Translations under genes and position numbers: made by a program
Shown: positions 1-6,320 of the stretch, piece after piece
Numbering within the stretch: position 1 is the stretch's first letter
Layout: every line of letters starts with the position of its first letter
Notes under the pieces: generated by a model
What the model saw: only the letters and a program-made list of their open reading frames with translations
Databases searched by the model: none
Told to the model about the DNA's origin: nothing
Assembly (NCBI GenBank): GCA_001563965.1
Contig: LKMS01000063.1
Coordinates: 1 to 8,315, forward strand
Source: Haloferacaceae archaeon PL-Br10_E2g29
GTDB taxonomy: Archaea; Halobacteriota; Halobacteria; Halobacteriales; Haloferacaceae
Reading direction: 5' to 3'
Length of the DNA stretch: 8,315 nucleotides

Positions 1-490
1 CCACGTTGCCAACGGTCGAGGCAACGAGAAACCGACTCCGCGGATAGTCGCTCAGTCCGGCCGGGATCGCCGACAACCCGCGAATGCCGGGAACGAGGTT
101 GCAGATGACGATGCCGACGCCGCCGTAGCGCTCGAACGCGCGGTCGACAACGCGGAGTCGCCGTTTGCCAACCCGTTTTTCGATCTGTTCGGGGAACCGT
201 GCGAGCGCGGGAACCCGTCGTCTGAGCCCGAAAAACTCGGGGGCGTCGTCGTCGAAGCCGCGGTAGAGCGTCCACTGGCCGACGGTTGCCGCCAGCGTAC
301 AGACCACTGTGATCGCGACGAGTACGACACCCATTGGCCGGACAATCGCGATGTAGGCGACGAACACCGCCGTCGGCTGGAGCAGTTTGCCGACGATGAC
401 GCCCTCGAAGTAAAACAGCGCGACCAACAGGGGGACGCCCACCGCGAGCACGAACGGCAACACGGTGTCGACGGCGGCATCGGCGACCAT
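1..490 (-). CDS. DedA/VTT-family (SNARE-associated) membrane protein, 3' end cut by window edge
   Basis: Reading leftward from the ATG at 488-490, an open frame of 163 codons continues off the window without a stop, so the C-terminus is missing. Residues about 8-30 and 40-72 are hydrophobic membrane segments, the first ending in YFEG before a KLLQP stretch as is common in this family. After a charged loop (about 78-115) comes the most diagnostic block: ERYGGVGIVICNLVPGIRG (about 120-138), then a Pro-Ala-Gly (143-145) and a Gly-Asn near 161-162. This matches the VTT/DedA signature of an F/R-YGG segment followed by P-G-x-R and P-A-G. DedA proteins are integral membrane proteins; bacterial and eukaryotic members are linked to lipid scrambling or flipping and membrane homeostasis, but the substrate here is inferred only from family. 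The gene starts 73 bases downstream of the peptidase stop on the same strand, so read-through co-transcription is possible. No strong TATA-like box is visible before it. Confidence 0.82.
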   Translation of the reverse strand, partial: MVADAAVDTVLPFVLAVGVPLLVALFYFEGVIVGKLLQPTAVFVAYIAIVRPMGVVLVAITVVCTLAATVGQWTLYRGFDDDAPEFFGLRRRVPALARFPEQIEKRVGKRRLRVVDRAFERYGGVGIVICNLVPGIRGLSAIPAGLSDYPRSRFLVASTVGNV

Positions 491-563
491 ACGACCCCTT
501 CTCCCTGCGGCCTGTTAGCTGTTGATGTCGACTCCGTGGCTCACTCCCGTGGCCTCCTCCGCG

Positions 564-2438
564 CTACACGTGTTCGTCGAGAAACGCCACGATCTCGCGG
601 TAGGCCTCGATTCGGTTGTCGAGTTTGCTGATGCCGTGGCCCTCGTCGTCGAAGAGCAGTTTTCGAACGGGCACCTGCGTGCTCGCCTTGTCGGCGATCT
701 GTTCGGCCTCCGAGACTGGCACCCGCGGGTCGTTTTCGCCGTGCAGCACGAACAACGGGGCCGACAACCGGTCGACGCTGTTGATCGGCGAAATCGAGTC
801 GAGAAACGCCCTATCCTCTGCGAGCGAGCCGTACTCGGCTTCGCGGAGCGCGCGTCGCCACTCGCCGGTGTTTTCGAGAAACGTGACGAAGTTGGCGATG
901 CCGACGATGTCGACGCCGGCGGCCCACCGGTCGGGGTACTCGGTCATCGCGGCCAACACCATGAAGCCGCCGTAGGAGGCTCCCATCGCGACGATCCGGT
1001 CGGGATCGACCGCGGGATGATCGACGAGCCAGTCGACGGCGCTCTCGATGTCGCGAACCGAATCCATCCGCTTTTCGACGTCGTCGAGCGCGGCATACTC
1101 TCGGCCGTAGCCCGACGAGCCGCGAACGTTCGGCTCGAACACGCCGTAGCCGTGCGCCAAGAGATACTGTTTGACGCCGCTGAACGATGGCCGGCGCTGG
1201 GACTCGGGGCCGCCGTGGATGTCGACAATGACGGGCGTCTTGCTGTCGCCGGTTTCGTCGTCGGGCAGCGAAAAGAACGCGGGAATCTTTCTTCCGTCGA
1301 AGGTGGGATATGTCACCAACTCGGGGTCGACGAACGTTTCGGGGTCGATGCCGGCGGTTCCCGCGCGGGTCCACCGTGTCGCGCCGCCGGTGGCGATGTC
1401 GACGACCCAGACGTTCGCGTTTCGGGTTCGACTCGTCACCGTGACCGCAATTCGCTCGCCAGCCGGGTCGAAACTGATGCCGCCGGCGACGCCATCGGGC
1501 AGGTCGGGCGTGGGAAACGGCTCGATCCGGTCGGGCGCGGCGAGTTCGCCCGCCGTGAACTCCGTGGTGCCTGCGACGTTGCGGCCGTAAATTATTCGCC
1601 GGCTGTCGTGGTCGATGGCAAACCCGCCGACGTTCCACTCATCGTCCGCGTGATGGTCGCGGTCGGCGGTTTCGACGACCGAAAACGTGCCCGTTGCGAC
1701 CGAGAGTCGTTCGAGTCGCAGTGTGTCAGTCGCGCGGTCGGTGACGAGGTAGATGTTCTCGCCGTCGGGGCCCCAACTGGCGCTGCGGTAGCGAACGTCG
1801 CCCGCGCGCTCGGTCAGGTGCGTTCGCTCGCCGGTGGCGACGTCGACGACCGAGAGCTCCTGATCGTACCCCGAGTACGAGCGCACGACGAGCAACTGGC
1901 TGTCGTCGGGACTCCACCCGGCGACGTGGAGCCACCCCTCGCCGTCGACGACGCGGGTGGCCGTGTCGGGGTCAGCTGCCCGCGGCTGCGTGTAGACATC
2001 GAACACCGCGTTGTCCCGGCGGTTCGAGGTGAACGCAAACTGCTCGCCGTCGTGACTCCAGCCGCCCCACCGGTGTTTTGCGTCGGGCCGGTCGGTCAGC
2101 GGCTCGATCTCGCCGGTCGCCACCGACAGCCGATGCAGCTGGGTTCGTTCGTTGCCGCCGGCGTCCATCCCGAAAATTAGCTCCTGGTGTTCGGGCGAAA
2201 ACGACGCGAACGTCACGCGCTCGTCGAAGCTGGTGTGCTGAGTGGGCCACTCGCCGGGCGCGGTGAGGCTCCACACCTGCGCGGTGCCCGTCGTGTTGAG
2301 CCGAACCGCAAGCCGCTCGCCGTGGGGGCCGAAACTCGCACCCATGGCGCTGCGAACGTTGAGATAGCGCTCGATGTCGTGCATACTGGATTCTCTCGTG
2401 CTGGCGGCAAACCGTTTCGGGTCGATTGCGTGGGTCAT
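564..2438 (-). CDS. S9-family (prolyl oligopeptidase-like) serine peptidase
   Basis: A 624-residue cytoplasmic peptidase of the acylaminoacyl-peptidase/dipeptidyl-aminopeptidase type. Residues about 25-375 form a beta-propeller of repeated WSPDD-, FSPEH- and FDPAG-type blades; about 385-624 form an alpha/beta-hydrolase domain. The oxyanion HGGP motif begins at His408, the nucleophile elbow GASYGG places catalytic Ser488, the acid is Asp570 in GENDPRV, and the base is His601 in DEGHG. Order and spacing (82 then 31 residues) suit the POP family, so the enzyme should be active. No signal peptide is seen, suggesting turnover of short intracellular peptides; exact substrate (acyl-peptide, dipeptide or Pro-specific) cannot be read from sequence. 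The chosen ATG is preceded by GGTGA with a 6-base spacer, a good Shine-Dalgarno match. A second in-frame Met (residue 19, at 2382-2384) directly precedes the propeller and is the main alternative start. It is divergent from the glycosyltransferase gene. Confidence 0.93.
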   Translation of the reverse strand: MTHAIDPKRFAASTRESSMHDIERYLNVRSAMGASFGPHGERLAVRLNTTGTAQVWSLTAPGEWPTQHTSFDERVTFASFSPEHQELIFGMDAGGNERTQLHRLSVATGEIEPLTDRPDAKHRWGGWSHDGEQFAFTSNRRDNAVFDVYTQPRAADPDTATRVVDGEGWLHVAGWSPDDSQLLVVRSYSGYDQELSVVDVATGERTHLTERAGDVRYRSASWGPDGENIYLVTDRATDTLRLERLSVATGTFSVVETADRDHHADDEWNVGGFAIDHDSRRIIYGRNVAGTTEFTAGELAAPDRIEPFPTPDLPDGVAGGISFDPAGERIAVTVTSRTRNANVWVVDIATGGATRWTRAGTAGIDPETFVDPELVTYPTFDGRKIPAFFSLPDDETGDSKTPVIVDIHGGPESQRRPSFSGVKQYLLAHGYGVFEPNVRGSSGYGREYAALDDVEKRMDSVRDIESAVDWLVDHPAVDPDRIVAMGASYGGFMVLAAMTEYPDRWAAGVDIVGIANFVTFLENTGEWRRALREAEYGSLAEDRAFLDSISPINSVDRLSAPLFVLHGENDPRVPVSEAEQIADKASTQVPVRKLLFDDEGHGISKLDNRIEAYREIVAFLDEHV

Positions 2439-2444
2439 TCCCCG

Positions 2445-2449
2445 TCACC
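2445..2449 (-). promoter_or_regulatory. Shine-Dalgarno-like GGTGA supporting the S9 peptidase start
   Basis: On the minus strand GGTGA lies 6 bases before the ATG at 2436-2438 and is complementary to the anti-SD end of archaeal 16S rRNA. This is the main reason for preferring that ATG over the internal Met at 2382-2384, whose upstream bases (GAGAG at about 9 bases) are a poorer match. Confidence 0.45.
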
Positions 2450-2476
2450 ACATCGATAGGTCGCCAAACCGCGTGG

Positions 2477-2484
2477 ATTTTTAC
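2477..2484. promoter_or_regulatory. AT-rich TATA-like box in the divergent peptidase/glycosyltransferase promoter region
   Basis: A TTTTTA run sits in otherwise GC-rich DNA. On the plus strand it is centred about 27 bases before the glycosyltransferase ATG at 2508, as expected for a leaderless haloarchaeal transcript. On the minus strand the same bases read TAAAAAT, about 40 bases before the peptidase ATG, which would give a short leader of roughly 15 bases containing the GGTGA site. One box may therefore serve both directions; that is inference. Confidence 0.5.
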
Positions 2485-2507
2485 CCGACCCGTTCCTCGC
2501 TTCGTCC

Positions 2508-3581
2508 ATGCGTGTCGCGCTCGTCTCGATGGACACTCACCACCGGCGTGACACCGCCGAAATCCGCAGACGGTACCGACTTGCTCGACGCCTTTCGGCT
2601 CGCGGTCACGAGGTTCTGATTCTGTGTCGGCGCTGGTGGGAAGGCGACCTACCGACGTTCGAACAGGACGGCATTGCGTACCACGCGGTCGTCGGCGACG
2701 ACGCGGGCCGCGGGTTCGCCTCGAAACTCCCGTTTGTGGTTCGCCGTGCCGATCCCGATGTGGTTCACGTGCCGAACAGCCCGGTTGCCCACGGCCGGGC
2801 CGCAGCCACCGCCTGCCGCCTGCTTCGTGTGCCGCTGGTCGTCCGCTGGTGGCAACCCGATCCCGCCGGGAGCGACGCGGCCCACCGGAAACTCGCCCGT
2901 CGGGCCAGCCGGGTGATCGCCCCCTCGCAACTCATCAAAACCCAGGTTCGTGAGCACGGTGTCGATCCGGGTGACATCACACTCATCCCCGAAGGAATCG
3001 ACTTTTCGTTGATCAGAGAAACCGAGCCGGACGACCGGTTCGACCTCGCACACAGCGGGACGCTCGACGCCGAGAGCAACGTCGAAACCTTCCTGTTGGC
3101 GCTGGCTGAACTCCGACAGCGCGACTGGCGCGCCGCGGTCATCGGCGACGGGCCGGCGCTCGACGACGCCAAACGAACCGCGGCGGATCTCCGCATCGAC
3201 GACCGGATCGAGTTCGTTGGCGACGTTTCCGACGAGAGACGGGTGGCGATTCTTCGGGGGGCACACGCCTTTGCGCACACCGCCGAAGTCGCGCCGTTTG
3301 CGACCGAGCTGCTGTGGGCGCTCGCGTGTGGCTGTGTCGGCATTGCGCAGTACGGCATTGGATCGGCCGCCCACGAACTCGTCGAGGAGAAATCACGCCT
3401 GCCCGACACGCGCGGGCAACTCGTCTCCTCGCCACAGGAGCTTGCGGCGGCACTCCGCGAGGCGGGTTCGTTCGAGCGCCGGACGATCGACGAGGCGTAC
3501 GCTCGCTACGATCACGAAACGATCACGAGCCAGTACGTTGGCTGCTACCGAACGGCAATCGATGACTACGGGCTGTTGTAA
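2508..3581 (+). CDS. GT4-type glycosyltransferase
   Basis: A 357-residue protein with the GT-B fold layout of family 4 glycosyltransferases, which transfer a sugar from an activated donor to a glycan, lipid or protein acceptor. The N-terminal Rossmann half opens with RVALVSMD, followed by the LARRLSARGHEV segment (about 25-36) typical of these enzymes, and DPDVVHVPN (82-90). The linker APSQLIK (138-144) and IPEGID (160-165) match the usual S-x-x-x and P-N/E-G-V/I-D elements. The C-terminal donor-binding half has VIGDGP (211-216), RIEFVGDVSD (233-242) and an acidic pair Glu260/Glu267 before LLWALACGCVG, corresponding to the E-x7-E region but one residue shorter. No signal peptide or transmembrane helix is seen, so it likely acts on the cytoplasmic face of the membrane. 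Start choice is supported by the TATA-like box about 27 bases upstream. It ends 14 bases from the convergent halocyanin gene. Donor and acceptor are unknown, and no other glycosylation gene is nearby. Confidence 0.88.
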   Translation: MRVALVSMDTHHRRDTAEIRRRYRLARRLSARGHEVLILCRRWWEGDLPTFEQDGIAYHAVVGDDAGRGFASKLPFVVRRADPDVVHVPNSPVAHGRAAATACRLLRVPLVVRWWQPDPAGSDAAHRKLARRASRVIAPSQLIKTQVREHGVDPGDITLIPEGIDFSLIRETEPDDRFDLAHSGTLDAESNVETFLLALAELRQRDWRAAVIGDGPALDDAKRTAADLRIDDRIEFVGDVSDERRVAILRGAHAFAHTAEVAPFATELLWALACGCVGIAQYGIGSAAHELVEEKSRLPDTRGQLVSSPQELAAALREAGSFERRTIDEAYARYDHETITSQYVGCYRTAIDDYGLL

Positions 3582-3595
3582 TCGGGGATCCCGAC

Positions 3596-4222
3596 TCAGG
3601 CGGTGTCTTCGTAGTTGCCGCCGTACTTGAGGAAAAAGAACGCAAAGCCGAGCGTCGAGACCATCGCAACGAACGTCGCGACACCAAGCGTTCGCGCCGA
3701 GTCGGGAATCTGTGGTGCGCCGCCACCACCGCCACCGCCGGCGTCGGCCGTTGGCACGTCGTCGCCGACGGCGACCTCGCCAAACATCTCCACCGGAATG
3801 TGTGGGGTACAGTGGTACGACGTGATTCCCTCGTGGTCTTCGGTGAACTCGAACTCGTAGGTGAACCCCTCTTCAGCGGTGAGGTCGCTCGCGAGCTCGG
3901 CCGGGCCGTCTTCGGCTTCGACGTTGTGGTCGCCGCCGTTGCCGGTCCACTCCCACGTCACGGTCGTGCCGGGATCGATCCAGATGCCGGCCGGACTGAA
4001 CGCCACGTCGCCGCCGTTGCCTTCCGCGCCGACCATCACCGTTACCTCGTCCTCTCCACGAAGGTCCTCGTGGCCGCCGTCGACGTCCGCGCTGTAATCC
4101 CACTCGGGCATCTCCTGGGCAGCGACCGTGTTCGCCGTGGCGCTTGCGGCACCCGCCGCGGCGGTTGCGCCGGCGGCCGCCCGGAGGACGCCTCGCCGTG
4201 AGACCGGGTCGTTATCGCTCAT
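3596..4222 (-). CDS. Halocyanin-like blue copper protein, Tat-exported and C-terminally membrane-anchored
   Basis: A 208-residue protein. The N-terminus SRRGVLRAAAG (8-18) is a twin-arginine signal followed by an Ala-rich hydrophobic stretch to about residue 35, so export is folded, through Tat. There is no lipobox Cys. Residues about 55-152 form a plastocyanin/halocyanin cupredoxin domain with all four type-1 copper ligands: His99 in GGDHNV, then Cys138, His141 and Met146 in the Y-x-C-x-P-H-x4-M block. A flexible linker with seven consecutive Gly (162-168) leads to a hydrophobic helix (about 177-199) and the short tail KYGGNYEDTA, so the domain is tethered to the outer membrane face from its C-terminus. 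Halocyanins carry electrons, probably between a cytochrome bc-type complex and a terminal oxidase; the partner is not in this window. A longer in-frame reading back to 4399 would overlap the divergent gene and put the Tat signal internally, so the ATG at 4220-4222 is preferred. Confidence 0.92.
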   Translation of the reverse strand: MSDNDPVSRRGVLRAAAGATAAAGAASATANTVAAQEMPEWDYSADVDGGHEDLRGEDEVTVMVGAEGNGGDVAFSPAGIWIDPGTTVTWEWTGNGGDHNVEAEDGPAELASDLTAEEGFTYEFEFTEDHEGITSYHCTPHIPVEMFGEVAVGDDVPTADAGGGGGGGAPQIPDSARTLGVATFVAMVSTLGFAFFFLKYGGNYEDTA

Positions 4223-4249
4223 ACAGAGAACGTAGAAGCCGATGGTAGT

Positions 4250-4258
4250 CAATACTTT
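4250..4258 (-). promoter_or_regulatory. TATA-like box for the halocyanin gene
   Basis: The minus strand reads AAAGTATTG about 28-36 bases before the ATG at 4222, giving a leader of only a few bases. It is the only AT-rich element near this start and supports the shorter start over the extended reading. Confidence 0.4.
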
Positions 4259-4332
4259 GGTTCCCCGTCGGGACTGCGGGCCATCGATAGTGTGGTCTGT
4301 GTGCGTTGTCACGACTGGCAGTTCCGCAACCC

Positions 4333-4338
4333 TTTTGT
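4333..4338 (+). promoter_or_regulatory. TATA-like box for the MTH865-family gene
   Basis: TTTTGT is centred 26 bases before the ATG at 4362, fitting a leaderless haloarchaeal transcript. A GGAG at 4357-4360 lies only one base from the ATG, too close to work as a Shine-Dalgarno site. Confidence 0.45.
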
Positions 4339-4361
4339 CGCAGATAGCGCCACGTAGGAGT

Positions 4362-4619
4362 ATGTCAGACGTAGAACGCGAGCTTCGCGAGCAGTTCACG
4401 GCGGCCTTCGAGGGGGCGAACTATCCGGTGACCGGCCAGATGGACCTCGTTCCCGCGCTGCCCAACGGCCCGGGCACGACGTTCACCGCGGGCGACCGAA
4501 CCATGAGCGCGATGGAGTTGGCGACGACGCTCAACGGCCACCAGTCGTTCCCCTACGAGAGCGTTGAAGCGCTCGTCGACGACGCGATTGCGGGCCTGAA
4601 AGCCGAAGGCGTGCTGTGA
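4362..4619 (+). CDS. MTH865-family small protein of unknown function
   Basis: An 85-residue acidic protein that I recognise as the MTH865-like family: an N-terminal helix (ERELREQFTAAFEGANYPV), a central MDLVPALPNGPGTTF segment (about 27-41), and a C-terminal portion with FPYESVEALVDDAIAGLKAEG (from about 63). The family is named after a Methanothermobacter protein with a small helical, EF-hand-like fold and no established biochemical role. There is no signal peptide, membrane helix or cysteine, so it is a soluble cytoplasmic protein. It is divergent from the halocyanin gene (139 bases apart) and lies 66 bases before the J-domain gene in the same direction. Whether the two are co-transcribed is unclear, since an AT-rich box also precedes the second gene. 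Function cannot be assigned from sequence. Confidence 0.85.
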   Translation: MSDVERELREQFTAAFEGANYPVTGQMDLVPALPNGPGTTFTAGDRTMSAMELATTLNGHQSFPYESVEALVDDAIAGLKAEGVL

Positions 4620-4636
4620 TCATCGCACACAAATCC

Positions 4637-4678
4637 CTTTCGCGCTGAATCATCCCGAGCGTTTCTTTAGCGCTGAAA
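4637..4678 (+). repeat. Two imperfect 14-base direct repeats before the J-domain gene
   Basis: CTTTCGCGCTGAAT at 4637-4650 and CTTTAGCGCTGAAA at 4665-4678 agree at 12 of 14 bases and are spaced 28 bases start to start, with a shared core GCGCTGAA. The second copy lies within the likely core promoter of the J-domain gene, so the pair could be an operator for a factor contacting repeated sites. That role is inference. Confidence 0.45.
4662..4669 (+). promoter_or_regulatory. Weak TATA-like box for the J-domain gene
   Basis: TTTCTTTA lies about 17-24 bases before the ATG at 4686, slightly closer than the usual 24-30. It overlaps the second direct repeat. The gene could alternatively be read from the upstream MTH865 promoter. 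Confidence 0.3.
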
Positions 4679-4685
4679 TCCAACC

Positions 4686-5333
4686 ATGGATGTGCTTTCA
4701 TCGCTGTCGAGGCTGTTGCCCCCCGGCCTTTTTCAGATAATCCCGCCCTGGCTGTTTTTCGGCCTTCTTCTCGGCGTTGGTGCCTCCCTGCTCGTCGCGG
4801 TCGTGTTTGTGTTCGGGAGTCGATTGTTTCCGAACCCGACCCCTGGCGGCCCTCGCGTCGACGGCTCGCTGCGGCGACACGCCGAACTCCGTCGGTACCT
4901 CACCGCCATCGACGAGCCATTCATCGAGGAGTACACCCACGGCGAGTTCACGATCGCGTTTTATCTGCCCGATCGGGACGTGGCGATCACGTTCGATCCA
5001 CGGGTGTTTTTCGGCCTCGATTCGACCGAGACGTTCGTGATTCTCTGTGAGGACGAGATGCCGGTCGCCCAACTCGGCAGTCGACTCCCGTTTGACGTAC
5101 CGACTGACACACGTGCGCCCACAGGCACCGGGTCGGTCGATCTGGCGCTTGTCGCGGCCTACGACGAACTCGGCCTCCAGCCGGGAGCGTCGCCAGAGGA
5201 CGTCCGTCGGGCGTACCGCGAGCGCGCCAAGGAAACACATCCCGACCGCGGCGGCTCGTCGGCAGCGTTCAAACAGCTCCAAGCGGCCTACACAACGGTT
5301 AAAGACCACACTGATGGGTCGAATCCGCAGTAG
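4686..5333 (+). CDS. Membrane-anchored protein with C-terminal J domain
   Basis: A 215-residue protein with an N-terminal membrane segment (about residues 20-45, PPWLFFGLLLGVG onward) and a C-terminal J domain (about 157-207). The J domain contains YDELGLQPGASPEDVRRAYR, then the HPD tripeptide at 185-187 in KETHPDRGG and a closing helix KQLQAAY. The HPD loop is what stimulates ATP hydrolysis by Hsp70/DnaK, so this is likely a co-chaperone that recruits DnaK to the inner membrane surface. Between them (about 60-150) is a mixed, beta-rich region with EEYTHGEFTIAFYLPDRDVA and FDPRVFFGLDSTE that I do not recognise; it may be the client- or partner-binding part. The G/F-rich and zinc-finger regions of true DnaJ are absent, so it is a type III J protein. 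With a single N-terminal helix the topology (J domain cytoplasmic) is inferred. It converges on the regulator gene with a 59-base gap. Confidence 0.87.
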   Translation: MDVLSSLSRLLPPGLFQIIPPWLFFGLLLGVGASLLVAVVFVFGSRLFPNPTPGGPRVDGSLRRHAELRRYLTAIDEPFIEEYTHGEFTIAFYLPDRDVAITFDPRVFFGLDSTETFVILCEDEMPVAQLGSRLPFDVPTDTRAPTGTGSVDLALVAAYDELGLQPGASPEDVRRAYRERAKETHPDRGGSSAAFKQLQAAYTTVKDHTDGSNPQ

Positions 5334-5392
5334 GCTCGCTCAGTTATGTTCGGCCGATCACCCACAGAATACGCCTCCGGTTCCGACCGCAC

Positions 5393-6199
5393 TCACGCCG
5401 ATGGCGACGTCTCAGATTCCGCCACCGTCAACACGTCGTAGTCGGCGTCGCCGTCGCGGAGCGCGTCGGTCACGCGGCCAACCGAATCGGTCGAGGCGAC
5501 GACCACGGCCCGCATGCCGACCGCCGCGGCCGACGCTGCAACCTCGCCGGCAGCGACCGTGACCGCGGGCTCGACATCCGCGCTTCGCAGCGAGACAACG
5601 CCTTCGACGTCGCCGGCAACGACGAGGTCGGCCTCAGCGCAGTGGGTGCACAAACGGTCGACGTCGACTGCGCGGCTGCCACCGCCGCGAGCGGGTGGCA
5701 CTTGCACGACGGCGACCGAGCCCGCATCCATCTCGATGACGCCCTCGAATGAGGTGATGCTCACGTCGGTGTCGGCGTCGGCGTCGGTCGTGGCGACCCC
5801 GGTCGCGGGACCCTCGTGGCCGGGTGTGGCATGGAGCAAGCCGTCTCGCACCGAGAGGGTGACCTCGTCGCCAGCGTCGATGTCGGCGGTCGCGATTGCG
5901 GTGTCCTCTCGAACCGAGCCCAACACGTCGTCGGTGACGTGGTCGGCGTAACGCTGGAGCGCGGTGGCCTCCTGAAACAGCCAGTCGACGCCCTCTTTGG
6001 TGATCGAGTAGCGCGACCGGCCCTCTTTGGTCACGAGGCCGTCGTCAACGAGGTCGCGGATGTACTCGCTGACCGCTTGGCTGGTGACGCCGACCGCCTC
6101 GGCGATCTCTCCCTGGCTCACCGCCGGCTGGCGGTCGGCGATCTCGACGAGCACGCGGAACCGGGTGGCCGTTCGTTTATCCGAGAGGGCGTCGCTCAT
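5393..6199 (-). CDS. Winged-helix transcriptional regulator with C-terminal putative sensor domain
   Basis: A 268-residue protein. Residues about 10-70 form a MarR/ArsR-like winged helix: FRVLVEIADRQP, the helix-turn-helix QGEIAEAVGVTSQAVSEYIR (29-48) and the wing GLVTKEGRSRYSITKEG (54-70). A helical linker (about 71-95) leads to a long C-terminal region (about 100-268) with alternating short strands and no match to a family whose function I know. It holds a CxxC pair (Cys184, Cys187 in LCTHC) and Gly/Ala-rich repeats ending in VVVASTDSVGRV, somewhat like a small-molecule or metal sensing fold; this is speculation. I recall similar two-part proteins as conserved haloarchaeal regulators of unknown target. 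The ATG at 6197-6199 is chosen because a TATA-like box lies exactly 24-30 bases upstream; a longer in-frame reading to 6301 would put that box inside the coding region. It is divergent from the phosphoesterase, which is an obvious candidate target. Confidence 0.85.
   Translation of the reverse strand: MSDALSDKRTATRFRVLVEIADRQPAVSQGEIAEAVGVTSQAVSEYIRDLVDDGLVTKEGRSRYSITKEGVDWLFQEATALQRYADHVTDDVLGSVREDTAIATADIDAGDEVTLSVRDGLLHATPGHEGPATGVATTDADADTDVSITSFEGVIEMDAGSVAVVQVPPARGGGSRAVDVDRLCTHCAEADLVVAGDVEGVVSLRSADVEPAVTVAAGEVAASAAAVGMRAVVVASTDSVGRVTDALRDGDADYDVLTVAESETSPSA
5765..5788. repeat. Four tandem hexamers inside the regulator gene
   Basis: GTCGGT, GTCGGC, GTCGGC, GTCGGT follow one another on the plus strand, encoding the acidic run TDADADTD (residues 138-145) of the regulator on the minus strand. 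Six-base units keep the reading frame, so slippage would lengthen or shorten an acidic linker without breaking the gene. Confidence 0.7.
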
Positions 6200-6222
6200 A
6201 CCGGCCTGTTTCGGTGGCAGCC

Positions 6223-6229
6223 TAAAAAG
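6223..6229 (-). promoter_or_regulatory. TATA-like box for the winged-helix regulator
   Basis: The minus strand reads CTTTTTA at 24-30 bases before the ATG at 6199, the expected place for a leaderless haloarchaeal transcript, in otherwise GC-rich DNA. It is the clearest promoter in the window. Confidence 0.6.
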
Positions 6230-6314
6230 CCCGCCGGGGTCGACGATGCGTGCGTCCATGTCAACGGTGCAGACACCGCGAGAGATCGCGCAGTCGACCA
6301 CTCTCGGCCGTGGA

Positions 6315-6320
6315 GTTTTG
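6315..6320 (+). promoter_or_regulatory. TATA-like box for the phosphoesterase
   Basis: GTTTTG is centred about 27 bases before the ATG at 6345. With the box at 6223-6229 it makes two separate, outward-facing core promoters in a 145-base intergenic region. Confidence 0.45.

Noticed and set aside
52..480. 142-codon minus-strand frame inside the DedA region
   Set aside because: Its Ser/Arg/Cys-rich product is an out-of-frame shadow. The frame starting at 490 gives hydrophobic segments and the VTT signature.
522..2180. 552-codon open frame on the plus strand opposite the S9 peptidase
   Set aside because: It is antisense to a gene with a complete catalytic triad and is low in recognisable motifs. 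Long antisense frames are expected in GC-rich haloarchaeal DNA.
2649..3374. 241-codon open frame on the minus strand opposite the glycosyltransferase
   Set aside because: Arg/Gly-rich composition without motifs; a codon-bias shadow.
4223..4399. 59-residue N-terminal extension of the halocyanin gene
   Set aside because: It overlaps the divergent MTH865 gene and both promoters, and would bury the Tat signal.
5334..5392. Possible terminator between the convergent J-domain and regulator genes
   Set aside because: No stem-loop or T-run is clear enough to support a call.
6200..6301. 34-residue N-terminal extension of the regulator
   Set aside because: It would contain the best TATA-like box in the window; the start at 6199 fits a leaderless transcript.
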